Part shown: positions 50,391 to 59,805 of the stretch, in pieces
Numbering within the stretch: the stretch's first letter is position 1
Layout of the letters: the number at the start of each line of letters is the position of its first letter
From: Caldalkalibacillus uzonensis
GTDB lineage: Bacteria; Bacillota; Bacilli; Caldalkalibacillales; Caldalkalibacillaceae
Reading direction: 5' to 3'
NCBI RefSeq assembly: GCF_030814135.1
Contig: NZ_JAUSUQ010000002.1
Location: 248,001-312,000 of the forward strand
Length of the DNA stretch: 64,000 bases
The notes under the pieces: model-generated
What the model saw: the letters and a program-made list of their open reading frames with translations, nothing else
The model's database searches: none
What the model was told of the DNA's origin: nothing
Made by a program: the position numbers and the translations under genes

Positions 50391-51785
50391 TCAGGCTTTG
50401 ACTTCCTCTTTGGATGATGCATCCTGACGAAGATAGTCGCCGTCAAAAAACTCCTTGACCAGACGGAAAAACTCTTTTCTTAGCAGGAGCAAGGCCAGCA
50501 GGTTGGGGATGGCCATGACGGCCAGGGCAATAGAGCCTAAAGTCCAGACCACGTTCAGCTCCAGTCCGACAGCAAAGATAATGGGAATCACATATACCCA
50601 GCGGGAAATCTGTACGCCTTTCTCACCAAACAAATAGGTGACAGCCGTTTCCCAATAAAAGGCCCAGCCAATAATGGAGGTGTAGGCAAACAACAAAATG
50701 GAAATAGAGATCAGAACTGAACCAAACATGCCGAAGCTTTCCGCAAAGGCCATGTTGGTCAGAGCGATACCGTTCTCTCCTGTTTCAAAGACACCAGTAG
50801 TCAGAATCACCAATGCGGTCATGGAACAAATCACGATGGTATCAAAGAACGTTTCAAACGCCCCCCACAATCCCTGGCGCGTGGGATGGTCGGTTTGAGC
50901 CACCGCATGTGCCATGGGGGCACTCCCTTGCCCCGCTTCATTGGAGAACATGCCGCGGGCCATACCGTACTGAATAGCAGCTGCAACGGCTGAACCGGCA
51001 AAACCACCCATGACCGGTGCCGGTTGGAAAGCATAGGTAAAAATCATGGCAAAGGCTTGCGGCACTGCAGTAATGTTCATAAAAATAATAATTAAGGAAG
51101 CAATGATATAAATCGTGGCCATCAGGGGAACCAGTTTGGCGGCCACAGCCCCGATACGTTTAATTCCGCCGATAATCACCAGACCGGCAAAAAAGGCAAC
51201 TACCACCCCAGTAACAATAGTCGGAATGCCATAAGTTTGATGCATGGCATCAGCAATGGTATGGGGCTGAATGAGCGGTGCAATGCCGATCGCCCCAAAC
51301 AAAGCACAGACGGCGAATAATACAGCTAACGGTTTCCAATTCTGACCGAGCCCTCGCTCAATATAGTACATTGGACCACCGTAATAGGCACCCTGCTCCG
51401 TTTTCTGACGGTACCGGACGGCTAACGTCACTTCGGCCATTTTGGTCATCATGCCCAAGAAAGCGACCACCCACATCCAAAACACAGCACCTGGACCACC
51501 TAAGGCAATGGCGGTCGCTACCCCGGCCATATTACCCGTTCCAACAGTACTGGCCAACGCCGTGCTCAACGACTCAAAAGGTGAGAGTACACCATCTTTT
51601 GTAAGCGGTTTCTTTCTTTTGAATACAGAGCCAACGGTTTCTTGCCAGATAACTGGAAATTTGCGGACTTGAAAGAAACCGCTGCGCAAAGTGAGATAGA
51701 GGCCTGTCCCCAGCAACATGACCATCATGGGGATGCCCCACAGAAAGTCTTCAACCTTACCTAATAATAATAAGATAAAGTCCAT
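50391..51785 (-). CDS. Sodium:alanine/glycine symporter (AGCS family, AlsT-like)
   Basis: 464 residues with about 10-11 membrane helices. AGCS motifs are present: FLWGIPMMVMLLGTGLYLTLRSGFFQVRKF, GVLSPFESLSTALASTVGTGNMAGVATAI, GGPGAVFWMWVVAFLGMMTKMAE and FSNEAGQGSAPMAHAVA. It imports alanine, glycine or a related amino acid with Na+. The ATG at 51785 has GAGAGGGG about ten bases upstream; the longer ORF start has none. Transcribed alone, with a terminator after it. Confidence 0.93.
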   Translation of the reverse strand: MDFILLLLGKVEDFLWGIPMMVMLLGTGLYLTLRSGFFQVRKFPVIWQETVGSVFKRKKPLTKDGVLSPFESLSTALASTVGTGNMAGVATAIALGGPGAVFWMWVVAFLGMMTKMAEVTLAVRYRQKTEQGAYYGGPMYYIERGLGQNWKPLAVLFAVCALFGAIGIAPLIQPHTIADAMHQTYGIPTIVTGVVVAFFAGLVIIGGIKRIGAVAAKLVPLMATIYIIASLIIIFMNITAVPQAFAMIFTYAFQPAPVMGGFAGSAVAAAIQYGMARGMFSNEAGQGSAPMAHAVAQTDHPTRQGLWGAFETFFDTIVICSMTALVILTTGVFETGENGIALTNMAFAESFGMFGSVLISISILLFAYTSIIGWAFYWETAVTYLFGEKGVQISRWVYVIPIIFAVGLELNVVWTLGSIALAVMAIPNLLALLLLRKEFFRLVKEFFDGDYLRQDASSKEEVKA

Positions 51786-51895
51786 GCTTCTTTTTCCCCT
51801 CTCTGGTGTAATGTCCACTTTGTACATTAGTAAGTTTACACATTTTTCGACATGCGATCAATGTAAAATTTTGAAAATCAACAAAAAAGGTAACC

Positions 51896-51934
51896 GATCA
51901 AAAAATAAAAAAGGAAGCAGTAGAAAGCGCTTCC
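51896..51934 (-). terminator. Terminator at the end of the acid-catabolic operon
   Basis: On the minus strand GGAAGC and GCTTCC pair around a 10-base loop, followed by TTTTTTATTTTTTG. It lies 60 bases after the FAH-family gene and closes the operon that begins at 61028. The loop contains AAAGCGCTT, which also resembles a partial cre. Confidence 0.8.
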
Positions 51935-51993
51935 CATTTAACTTCATTTAAGCCATTGGTTGACAAGGTCTACCCTCGCTCATATGAAATGCT

Positions 51994-52887
51994 TCATCGA
52001 TCTACCCTCTTTTTTAAATCATGAACCGGATTAACCAATTTTTCAAAGCCTTCGATATGACATTCCACCACATCACCATCACTAATGGGCACCGCACCCG
52101 GAGTACCTGTGGAAATAATATCTCCCGGAAGCAAACTCATCACTTTGGAATGGAAGGAAACAAGGTACCAAGGACCAAAGGTCATGTTGGAGACCACATT
52201 TTGCCGGTGAACTTGGCCATTAATCACAGTGGCAACCGAGAGCTTGTGAACATCCTCCACCTCATCAGGCGTGACCAGGTGAGGTCCGAAACTGAAGAAG
52301 GTATCAAAGCTTTTGGAACGTGTCAAATATCTAGGATTTCTCTGCAAAATATCTTCAGCTGTCATATCAATGATCGTGGTAAAACCCGCAATCACATTGG
52401 GGGCTTCTTCCTCAGAGACATCCTTGCAAGGCTTGCCAATGATAATGCCCAACTCGGCTTCAGCTGTTGTACGCTCTGATTGGTGAGGAATTTTGATCGT
52501 ATCATAAGGACCGATAATGGTTGTATCAGGCTTCATAAAGCTGGCCGGTTCTGTATCGGGGGCTTTTTCACTTAAGTCGGCAGCATGCTCCACATAGTTA
52601 AGCCCAATCCCCCAGATTTTGTGCGGATGACGGTACAAAGGCTCATACTTCACCTCATCCGGAGAGAGGAGATGTTCACTGTCGCTTTCAATCAGCTCTT
52701 TTCCTTCCTGGCGATACCATTGATTCATCTCTTCCAGCTGCTGTTCTTGAATAATATCAAACATTTGGGTGGCCCAATTTTTATTCCATTTTTCATTCAC
52801 TTTTTCCAGCGTATACAGCCCTTTACGAGTGGCAATGGCAGCACAGGTATGGCCGGTCTTTTTCACTGTAATCGTTGCTAAACGCAT
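51994..52887 (-). CDS. Fumarylacetoacetate hydrolase (FAH) family protein
   Basis: 297 residues. The C-terminal FAH domain shows KIWGIGLNYVEHAADLSEK, FMKPDTTIIGPYDTIKIP, AEAELGIIIGKPCKDVSEEE with the metal-binding Glu pair, TTIIDMTAEDILQRNPRYLTRSKSFDTFFSFGP, and GDIISTGTPGAVPISDGDVVE. Members hydrolyse or decarboxylate beta-diketo acids or dehydrate keto-deoxy sugar acids. It is the last gene of a long operon with a LarA-like racemase, a D-2-hydroxyacid dehydrogenase and a TctABC transporter. A keto acid made by the dehydrogenase is a plausible substrate. Start ATG is 31 bases after the upstream stop. Confidence 0.88.
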   Translation of the reverse strand: MRLATITVKKTGHTCAAIATRKGLYTLEKVNEKWNKNWATQMFDIIQEQQLEEMNQWYRQEGKELIESDSEHLLSPDEVKYEPLYRHPHKIWGIGLNYVEHAADLSEKAPDTEPASFMKPDTTIIGPYDTIKIPHQSERTTAEAELGIIIGKPCKDVSEEEAPNVIAGFTTIIDMTAEDILQRNPRYLTRSKSFDTFFSFGPHLVTPDEVEDVHKLSVATVINGQVHRQNVVSNMTFGPWYLVSFHSKVMSLLPGDIISTGTPGAVPISDGDVVECHIEGFEKLVNPVHDLKKRVDR

Positions 52888-52918
52888 GTCAATTCCCCCT
52901 CAATAAATTGCAGTTTCC

Positions 52919-53914
52919 TTATTGTGAAATTGGAGTACGCAGTTGGGTAATGCCGTTGACACTATATTGAAAATGGTGCTCGTTTTCTGCGGCCTGTATA
53001 TTATTGAAAGCGGTGGCCAATACCCTTTTTAATGTATCAATTGTTCCCGCCCCAATATGTGGCGAGGCAATCACATTCTCCAATTGCAACAACGGATGAT
53101 CAGCATGGACAGGTTCAGATTCCCATACATCAATCCCTGCCCCGGCAATCACCCCGTCTTTGAGGGCATGGTATAAGGCCTGCTCATGGACTACGCCACC
53201 TCTGGAGACATTGATCAGTACAGCACTTTTCTTCATCAATTGTAGTGTCTTTGCATTGATCAGCCCTCTGGTTTCCGGTAAAAGCGGGATATGCAGACTG
53301 ACAATATCCGCCGTTTGTAATAATTCCTCCAGTGAAACAAAACGGGCATCAAGTTGTTCTTCTACCTCTGCAGGAGCCCGAAATTTATCATAATAGATAA
53401 TCTGAGTGCCAAATGCCCGGGAACGTTTGGCGGTTTCCTGGCCGATTTGGCCAAATCCGATCAAACCGTGTGTCTTCCCCTGCATTTCGTAAGAAGAACT
53501 GCGAAATTCCCACATCAGCCATTTTCCTTCTTTCATAGATTGATGTAGAACAGGCAGTTTGCGATACAACGCCAAGATGAGTAAAATCGTCAGCTCAGCT
53601 ACTGCCGGTGCATTTGCTCCGGGGGTGTTGGCGATCGGTAAAGCCAGTTCAGTGGCCTTAGGCAAGTCAATATTATCCACTCCAACCCCCGTCTTTTGAA
53701 CCAGCTTAGCTTGTGTGGCTTTCGCCAAAATGTGTTGATCAAGTGGATAAGTGGCCGCCATTAAATAGTCGGCTTGAGGGAGTCTCGCATTTCTTTCATC
53801 TTCATCTAAATCATGCCAAAACCATAATTCAAATCCTTCCGGTTTAAGACGCTTTAATAGGGCTCTCATTTGGTCATTCACTTGATCAAAGTATAGAATG
53901 CTGGGTTTAGACAT
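52919..53914 (-). CDS. D-isomer-specific 2-hydroxyacid dehydrogenase
   Basis: 331 residues with the Rossmann motif HGLIGFGQIGQETAKRSRAFG (about 147-167). The catalytic triad appears in order: Arg in LINVSRGGVVHE, Glu in GAGIDVWESEP and His in ASPHIGAGTIDT. It interconverts a D-2-hydroxy acid and a 2-keto acid with NAD(P). The ATG at 53914 follows CAGGAGGTG and starts one base after the LarA-like gene's stop. The coupling to a racemase suggests that an L-hydroxyacid is first inverted and then oxidised. The particular acid is unknown. Confidence 0.9.
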   Translation of the reverse strand: MSKPSILYFDQVNDQMRALLKRLKPEGFELWFWHDLDEDERNARLPQADYLMAATYPLDQHILAKATQAKLVQKTGVGVDNIDLPKATELALPIANTPGANAPAVAELTILLILALYRKLPVLHQSMKEGKWLMWEFRSSSYEMQGKTHGLIGFGQIGQETAKRSRAFGTQIIYYDKFRAPAEVEEQLDARFVSLEELLQTADIVSLHIPLLPETRGLINAKTLQLMKKSAVLINVSRGGVVHEQALYHALKDGVIAGAGIDVWESEPVHADHPLLQLENVIASPHIGAGTIDTLKRVLATAFNNIQAAENEHHFQYSVNGITQLRTPISQ

Positions 53915-53915
53915 G

Positions 53916-55193
53916 TCAGCACCTCCTGTTGTAAACCAGTAGCCGATGAACCAGCTCCTTATGCTGGTCAAAAGCAAGGTTGCATGTCTTGATCACCTTA
54001 TACTCCCTGCGCGCTCTCTCCATTTCTTCCACAACAGGTTTGGAGACTAATACCCGTTTGAGATGCAATGTGTTGGGGATTTGCACCACTTTTAAAGTTT
54101 GCAGACTCACATCAGGCCCCAAACTCTTAACCGCCGTTTCAATCGCTTCTTTCTCAGTGGGATAAATGAACGGAATCATGGCTCGCTGCAAGGAAGTGCT
54201 GGTTAAGGCATTGGTGTACGTGGCATGCAAGTTGATCTTGTCGAATAATTTGCGGGTCGTAAAATCAGCCAGCCCAACCCCTTGAGCATTACCGAATGAT
54301 TGGTGGTCCAGGTCCAAAACGACAATGCGCTTCACATCAGGCACTTCAGGATCGGGCATATCATCCATTCGCCACCGACCGATAATATTGGGATCCATCC
54401 CCGCTCCGCTGTAGATTTTACCCATCGCTTCAACGATAAGGATATCAATTTGATCCACTGGCAAGCTGGGCATCATGGCTTTAGCTTCTTTGAGCAGTTC
54501 TGCTTCTTTGTCATGCCACTCATCTCTAGCCACGCCAACAATGTCAGCCGTTTCGTCGTAAGCGTTTTCCACGATAGCCAAACCCATTAAAATGTTGGCG
54601 TTCTCAATGGCGCATTTCGATACCTTTTCAATATTGCGGGCCATATGTTGTGCACCATTGCTATGGACAAAACTGGCCCCTTTTATTTTGCCCAGCCCAA
54701 TCGTCACCATTTTGCTCAAACCGCTCTCAATCTTTCCCCGAAAGTTGGTATGAGTCTTCACCCGATTAACCACTACAATGCCGTCTGCATGGTAAGCGTG
54801 TTTGTCCATATATACTGGGACACCATCTTCTGTATGAGCAATCAACTCCACCTCCATTGAAGAACGAATTTCTGCGCCTACAGCTTCCTCTGTAATCCCC
54901 AGATGTTTCAAAACTTCCCTTTGTCCTTCCGCTGTAGCACCTCCGTGACTGCCCATAGCCGGGACCAAAAATGGTCGGTACCCCAGTGCTTTAAGTGCAG
55001 AGACAGTGTCCCGTAAGATCTGGACGATGTTAGCAATCCCGCGGCTGCCAGCTGTAATGGCAATTTCTGCCCCTTCGGCTAGGCCCTGTATCTCCGGATT
55101 TTTTTTGATCTCCTCATACACTTTTGCCTTGATGCCGGTCAACCTTTTAGCTGGAAACACTTGCTCAATTTCAATCATCTCCAACACAGCCAT
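53916..55193 (-). CDS. LarA-like nickel-pincer racemase/epimerase (DUF2088)
   Basis: About 425 residues of the lactate racemase LarA superfamily. GSRGIANIVQILRDTVSALKALG, MGSHGGATAEGQ, NRVKTHTNFRGKIESG and SFVHSNGAQHMARNI hold the His and Lys positions expected to bind the nickel-pincer cofactor and substrate. LarA relatives racemise lactate, malate, 2-hydroxyglutarate or aldonates. The start is uncertain: ATG 55193 lies against GGGGGG; GTG 55187 or ATG 55178 are better spaced. No larBCE cofactor genes are in the window. It is coupled to a D-2-hydroxyacid dehydrogenase and follows tctA. Confidence 0.85.
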   Translation of the reverse strand: MAVLEMIEIEQVFPAKRLTGIKAKVYEEIKKNPEIQGLAEGAEIAITAGSRGIANIVQILRDTVSALKALGYRPFLVPAMGSHGGATAEGQREVLKHLGITEEAVGAEIRSSMEVELIAHTEDGVPVYMDKHAYHADGIVVVNRVKTHTNFRGKIESGLSKMVTIGLGKIKGASFVHSNGAQHMARNIEKVSKCAIENANILMGLAIVENAYDETADIVGVARDEWHDKEAELLKEAKAMMPSLPVDQIDILIVEAMGKIYSGAGMDPNIIGRWRMDDMPDPEVPDVKRIVVLDLDHQSFGNAQGVGLADFTTRKLFDKINLHATYTNALTSTSLQRAMIPFIYPTEKEAIETAVKSLGPDVSLQTLKVVQIPNTLHLKRVLVSKPVVEEMERARREYKVIKTCNLAFDQHKELVHRLLVYNRRC

Positions 55194-55222
55194 CCCCCCT
55201 TGTATCATTAAATATTATATTT

Positions 55223-56755
55223 CTATTGCACAAAATCCTGCGGATTATGCTTTTTCTTATTTCGTTGCGTTATTTTAATAAACAAAGGGGAAAATACGAG
55301 CAGACAAACGAAGATGAACAGGAGCAGTGAAACGGGACGGGTCAGAAAGATGGACAGACTCCCTCCTGAGATAATGAGCGACTGTCTTAATGTTTCTTCT
55401 GCCATTGACCCTAGCACCAAAGCCAAAACAAGGGCAGCCGGAGAATAGCCATACATCTTCATAAAAAAGCCAACCAAACCAAAGATCAGCAGAATCCACG
55501 TTTCAATAATGCTGCCATGTAAACTAAAGGTACCCACTGCACACAAGACAATAATGACGGGCACCAGAAGCCTGTATGGCACTTGCATCACTTTAATAAA
55601 CAAGGGAATGGCCACGATGTTAACCACAAGCAGGATCACATTTCCTAAATACATACTTGATATTAGACCCCAGGCAAACTCAGGGTTTTCTGACATGAGC
55701 AGCGGTCCAGGCCGCAATCCCCACATGAGAAAGGCACCCAACAACACAGCGGTTGCTCCCGAGCCGGGGATCCCAAGAGTTAACAATGGAATCATGGCAC
55801 CGGAAGAAGCCGCGTTATTGGCTGTTTCCGGGGCCACAAGCCCAGGCATATGTCCCTTTCCAAATTCCTGTGGCTGTTTTGACACTTTCTTCTCAAAGGA
55901 GTAAGAAAGCAGGGAGGCGATGGTTGCTCCTGCCCCTGGTAGAACGCCTGTAAAAAACCCGATGATCGAGCCCCTCACAAATGTGAACTTGCTCTGTATC
56001 CAATCGGTTGCAGCAGGCCAAAACTGACTTCCTCTAAAGTTGACCTTGATCATCTCTTTTTCCAGTTCTTTGTGAGTTCCTTTATATATAGAGTATAAGG
56101 CTTCCCCAATCCCAAATACCCCGATTGCCACGGGAAGAAAGTAGATCCCATTCATCAACTCCGGAGAGCCAAAAGTAAACCTCGGCACACCCGAAACGAC
56201 ATCCACTCCTACCATGGCAATGGCCAGACCCACTAAAGCCGAAATCACTCCGTATCTCTTTCTCTCCCCCATCATGAGAACCAGAGTACAAAGCCCAAAT
56301 AACATGAGCATGAAATATTCTGGTGGTCCAAATGACCGGGCAATCTTGCTGAACACAGGAGCAAAAGCGCTGATCAAAATAACACCGATCGTTCCTCCGA
56401 TGAAGGAGGCAAATGCTTGCATGACAAGGGCGGGACCAACACGCCCTTTTTGGGCCAGCGGATAACCATCAAATGTACTGGCCACCGTAGCGGATTCCCC
56501 TGGGGTGTTAATTAAGATAGAGGTTATGGTCCCGCCATACATGGAGCCATAATAGATTCCGGCGAGCATAATGATCGCTGTAGTCGGATCAAGAGTAAAG
56601 GTTAACGACAGAAGAATAGCAATGCCGGCTGTTGGACCAAATCCTGGGATAATCCCAACCACCATGCCCACAAAGGCCCCCACCATAAGAAAAAAGAGAT
56701 TCGTCGGGGTTAAGACAACCGAAAGACCCAACATGAGGTTGGATATGATATCCAA
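55223..56755 (-). CDS. tctA: Tripartite tricarboxylate transporter, large membrane subunit (TctA)
   Basis: 510 residues with about 12 helices. TctA motifs include MVGAFVGMVVGIIPGFGPTAGIA near the N-terminus, YGGTITSILINTPGESATVAS, GFFTGVLPGAGATIASLLSY and ETANNAASSGAMIPLLTLGIPGSG. With TctB it uses the ion gradient to move an acid delivered by TctC. Starts 150 bases after tctB. TTT systems carry citrate, terephthalate and other carboxylates; the ligand here is not known. The downstream LarA-like gene starts about 30 bases past its stop. Confidence 0.93.
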   Translation of the reverse strand: MDIISNLMLGLSVVLTPTNLFFLMVGAFVGMVVGIIPGFGPTAGIAILLSLTFTLDPTTAIIMLAGIYYGSMYGGTITSILINTPGESATVASTFDGYPLAQKGRVGPALVMQAFASFIGGTIGVILISAFAPVFSKIARSFGPPEYFMLMLFGLCTLVLMMGERKRYGVISALVGLAIAMVGVDVVSGVPRFTFGSPELMNGIYFLPVAIGVFGIGEALYSIYKGTHKELEKEMIKVNFRGSQFWPAATDWIQSKFTFVRGSIIGFFTGVLPGAGATIASLLSYSFEKKVSKQPQEFGKGHMPGLVAPETANNAASSGAMIPLLTLGIPGSGATAVLLGAFLMWGLRPGPLLMSENPEFAWGLISSMYLGNVILLVVNIVAIPLFIKVMQVPYRLLVPVIIVLCAVGTFSLHGSIIETWILLIFGLVGFFMKMYGYSPAALVLALVLGSMAEETLRQSLIISGGSLSIFLTRPVSLLLFIFVCLLVFSPLFIKITQRNKKKHNPQDFVQ

Positions 56756-56820
56756 TTCTCTTCACCTACTTTCCTTTTTACTATGCTCCGTCACGTAAAA
56801 TCTTCAAACACCATTCGCCA

Positions 56821-56860
56821 CGTCTGGCCGAAAAGCGAAAACCAAGCAGTACGCCAGACG
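56821..56860. repeat. Inverted repeat in the tctB-tctA gap
   Basis: CGTCTGGC and GCCAGACG form 8-bp arms around 24 bases, within a 148-base gap that has no ORF. The sequence is more GC-rich and more structured than nearby gaps, and on the minus strand recalls the non-coding end of some IS605-type elements. I cannot confirm that. It may be an RNA processing or stability element inside the transporter message. Confidence 0.4.
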
Positions 56861-56903
56861 GTTATCTCCCGCCTCTAAGCGTTAGCGTAGGCAATGAGAG
56901 TGT

Positions 56904-57356
56904 TCAAAGAAAGGAGAGAATCCCTTTAGGCAAACCACCATTCAACCAGACATTTAAGACAAAATAAATTCCAATAGGCACAGCAAGACTAAAGACTAAA
57001 TTAAAAGCAACACGTTGACGATTAAACATAAGTAATATGGAAAAAATATATATCATCATTGCTAATAAAGCTCCCATCGGTCTTAACAGCATAACAAAGA
57101 GAGCCGTTAAGAGAATCACCCCTACCATGGTTCTGCCATAAGTTTGCTCAGATTCTTGTTCCACTTCTTTCGCTTGGATTTCTTTGAAATCTCGATACAA
57201 ATTATAGATGGTCACCAGGATGAGCAAGCCTCCAATCCAGCGCGGGAAAAAACCGGGACCGACTTGCTCTCCAGTGGTGAAATAAGGATAATTTAAGCCC
57301 TGATAGAAAAATAAGACTGAAAAAATAAGCAAAATCACGGAAAACAATATCTTCAT
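56904..57356 (-). CDS. tctB: Tripartite tricarboxylate transporter, small membrane subunit (TctB)
   Basis: 150 residues with four hydrophobic helices: residues 2-20, 37-55, 77-101 and 118-138. The motif GPGFFPRWIGGLLILVTIYNL is typical of TctB. It pairs with TctA. GGAGGAAAG precedes the ATG at 57356; the longer reading frame runs back to the tctC end without a start signal. It follows tctC by about 100 bases. Confidence 0.88.
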   Translation of the reverse strand: MKILFSVILLIFSVLFFYQGLNYPYFTTGEQVGPGFFPRWIGGLLILVTIYNLYRDFKEIQAKEVEQESEQTYGRTMVGVILLTALFVMLLRPMGALLAMMIYIFSILLMFNRQRVAFNLVFSLAVPIGIYFVLNVWLNGGLPKGILSFL

Positions 57357-57455
57357 AGCTTTCCTCCTCGCCAAATTAAGGGATAAAAGGCAACCTGGGA
57401 CATGTCTGTCCAGGTCACCTTCTTTATACATGTTCCTCCCAATACCGTTCAGGCC

Positions 57456-58487
57456 CTATTCTATAATCTCCAGGTCTCTCATCATCACCTCAAATACAGC
57501 GTTTGTTTCTTCCAGGTACTTCGTAAAGTCATCACCATACAAGATAGATTCAGTAAGCATATTGTCGTCAATATACGCTTGCCACTCTGGCGTTTCTGCC
57601 ACTTTTTTCATGGTTTCTATCCACCAGTTGCGAACTTCCTCAGAAACACCACCGGGCATGATCACCCCTCTGGGCATGGAAATATTCACATCATAACCTT
57701 CTTCGGTAAAAGTGGGAACATCAGGATATTGGTCCAGACGCTGCTGGCCGGAGAAAGCCAAAGGTTTTAATTCCCCGGCGTCAATTTGACCCACTACCTC
57801 GGCAGGATTTCCCATAATAGCATCCAAACTCCCGGATAAGATAGCCGTTACCAGCTCCCCTTGACCATTAAAGGAGACATACTCAAAATCAAATCCAGCC
57901 TCCTGTGCAAAAGTGGCGGGCACTAAGCGATCCACATTGGCAGCCCCTATCCCTCCGATTTTCATATTGTTGGCTTGAGCTGCCTCCACAAAATCAGCCA
58001 ATGTTGCATACGGGGCATCTCCTGGAACCAAAAAGAGCAGATCGTCAGTCGCCATCAAAGCGATATGGGTGAAATGCTCATAGTTAAACCCTGGTTCAGA
58101 CAACAATGGAGTGGTGATAAAGCTGCCGCTGGTGGTGGAAATGTGATAAGGATTACCATGTTGGTTATTCAAAAATCCCCAGCCCACTGCGCCGCTTCCG
58201 CCCTCTCGGTTTTCCGGGACAATAGGATGACCATACAGATCATATTTCTCCAAGATTTCAATGAGGGTACGGGCCATGATATCATTGCCACCGCCAGGTC
58301 CAAAAGCAATGGTCCAGTTTAATGTTTCAGTGGGATAGTCTAATGCCGCCTCCGGTGAAGCGCTTTCATTTTGTTTATTTGAAATTTCCGTCTCGTTTTC
58401 TTGAGTATCCGCCGGTGCCTGGCCACAAGCTGTCAACCCGATTGTCAAAACCACAATCAGCAATCCCATGATCACCTTTTTCATCAT
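57456..58487 (-). CDS. tctC: Tripartite tricarboxylate transporter solute-binding lipoprotein (TctC)
   Basis: About 343 residues, beginning with a lipoprotein signal ending in TIGLTACGQ. The mature protein has the Bug/TctC-type blocks LNWTIAFGPGGGNDIMARTLIEILEK, ENREGGSGAVGWGFL, and GELKPLAFSGQQRLDQYPDVPTFTEEG. The FGPGGGND loop and the Asp at the cleft are where such proteins bind carboxylates. Starts at the ATG six bases after GGAGGG. It leads the transporter part of a long operon, after the CoA-transferase, hydratase and thioesterase genes. Confidence 0.92.
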   Translation of the reverse strand: MMKKVIMGLLIVVLTIGLTACGQAPADTQENETEISNKQNESASPEAALDYPTETLNWTIAFGPGGGNDIMARTLIEILEKYDLYGHPIVPENREGGSGAVGWGFLNNQHGNPYHISTTSGSFITTPLLSEPGFNYEHFTHIALMATDDLLFLVPGDAPYATLADFVEAAQANNMKIGGIGAANVDRLVPATFAQEAGFDFEYVSFNGQGELVTAILSGSLDAIMGNPAEVVGQIDAGELKPLAFSGQQRLDQYPDVPTFTEEGYDVNISMPRGVIMPGGVSEEVRNWWIETMKKVAETPEWQAYIDDNMLTESILYGDDFTKYLEETNAVFEVMMRDLEIIE

Positions 58488-58575
58488 CGTCAACCCTCCA
58501 CAAAACTTTTTGGCATCATAACATTTACCAAATTTTTAATTATTCTGAATAAATAGTCCCAAAAGAGAGACAGCC

Positions 58576-58992
58576 TTATAGGCGGTGCCATGTTGAAGTG
58601 GCCACCGCTACAGGCGCATCATCGGCATTAAACATCCGGGCCTCTAACACCACCACCGTTTTTCCCTTCTTGATGAAACGGGACTCGCAGTAAATATTCT
58701 CTCTAAAGACCGGTTTCAAAAAGTTTATTTTCATTTCAAGTGTAACGGCTGGGCCAAGAAACTTTTTGCAAAGGTGTCCCATGGCGACGTCAAGAATAAA
58801 AGAAATGACACCGCCATGTAAGGAGCCTTGCGGGTTAAACATATAATCGGCCACTTGAACATCGACCCGGCATGTCTCTTCACCATAACTGAATTGGAGG
58901 TCAAAAAACTTGGCTAAGAAAAATTGTTCAAAATCGGGCTGGTGTTCAGCTAAAGCTTTTTCAAACCGCTGTTTGGCCATCTCATAGTCCAC
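58576..58992 (-). CDS. PaaI-type hot-dog thioesterase
   Basis: 138 residues, a single hot-dog domain. ADYMFNPQGSLHGGVISFILDVAMGH contains the motif with Asn/Gly/His and the helix that buries the acyl-CoA; the catalytic Asp is in ILDVAMG. TLEMKINFLKPVFRENIYCES follows. It probably hydrolyses an acyl-CoA made or stalled in this pathway. The start lies 27 bases after the enoyl-CoA hydratase stop, with GGATGATG upstream. Its substrate is not known. Confidence 0.86.
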   Translation of the reverse strand: MDYEMAKQRFEKALAEHQPDFEQFFLAKFFDLQFSYGEETCRVDVQVADYMFNPQGSLHGGVISFILDVAMGHLCKKFLGPAVTLEMKINFLKPVFRENIYCESRFIKKGKTVVVLEARMFNADDAPVAVATSTWHRL

Positions 58993-59019
58993 GATCTCAT
59001 CATCCTTCTCTCGATTAAA

Positions 59020-59805
59020 CTACGAGTAGGTAAAGCGAGGCTTCCGTTTTTCCAAAAAGGCTCTCACCCCTTCTTGATAATCCTCTGTGTCAAATGATCC
59101 ATTGCGCAAAGCTTCTGTCTCCTCATTATCGTTGGTTTGTCCGCCCAAAATTAAACCAATAATATGCTTCATGCTGCGGACTGAGAACTGAGCCTTGTGA
59201 CAGATTTCTTGCGCAAATTGATACACCTTTTCTTCAATCTCGTCCGCTGCGAAAATCCCATTGACCAAACCAATTTCATACGCACGTTGGGCATCGATGT
59301 GACGACCTGAAAGTAAGATATATTTGGCATTAGCAGGACCAACGAGATCAACCAGTTGTTTTGTGGCCGTCAAGCTATACACAATGCCCAAATTGGCAGG
59401 TGTAATACCAAACCGGCCGGTGGGATCACTAAATCGGAAATCACAGGCTAGGGCAATCTCACAGCCCCCGCCGATGCAGTACCCTTGCACTAGGGCAATG
59501 CTGGGTTTAGTCATCGTGGCAATGGTCCGCTCGGCATGGTGCGTGGCCTCGTTGTAGATCTTTGCGCCTTTGGAATCGGCGCGCAGTGTCCGAAATTCAC
59601 TGATGTCCGCTCCTGCGGCGAAGGCCGTCTGATCAACCCCACGCACCACCAAAACTTTAATGGAGCGGTCCTCTTCTACCTCTTGAATAAGGTCTGGGAT
59701 CGTTTTCCACATGTCATAGGTCAGTGCATTGCGCTTATGGGGACGATTAAAAATGAGGGTAGCAATTTCTCTTTTTTTTTCAAGCACCAGATCGTTTGGG
59801 GTCAT
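59020..59805 (-). CDS. Enoyl-CoA hydratase/isomerase
   Basis: 261 residues of the crotonase family. FNRPHKRNALTYDMW and DQTAFAAGADISEF supply the first oxyanion-hole amide, and VQGYCIGGGCEIALACDFRFS supplies the second. The usual hydratase Glu near residue 134 is in PANLGIVYSL, so one of the two catalytic Glu positions is not clearly preserved and the reaction could be hydration, isomerisation or another crotonase-type reaction. It overlaps the upstream CoA-transferase gene by four bases, so the transferase product is its probable substrate. Confidence 0.88.
   Translation of the reverse strand: MTPNDLVLEKKREIATLIFNRPHKRNALTYDMWKTIPDLIQEVEEDRSIKVLVVRGVDQTAFAAGADISEFRTLRADSKGAKIYNEATHHAERTIATMTKPSIALVQGYCIGGGCEIALACDFRFSDPTGRFGITPANLGIVYSLTATKQLVDLVGPANAKYILLSGRHIDAQRAYEIGLVNGIFAADEIEEKVYQFAQEICHKAQFSVRSMKHIIGLILGGQTNDNEETEALRNGSFDTEDYQEGVRAFLEKRKPRFTYS

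Noticed and set aside
51915-51935. Possible cre around AAAGCGCTT upstream of the symporter
   Set aside because: It mismatches the outer cre positions and is better explained as part of a terminator hairpin with a T-run.
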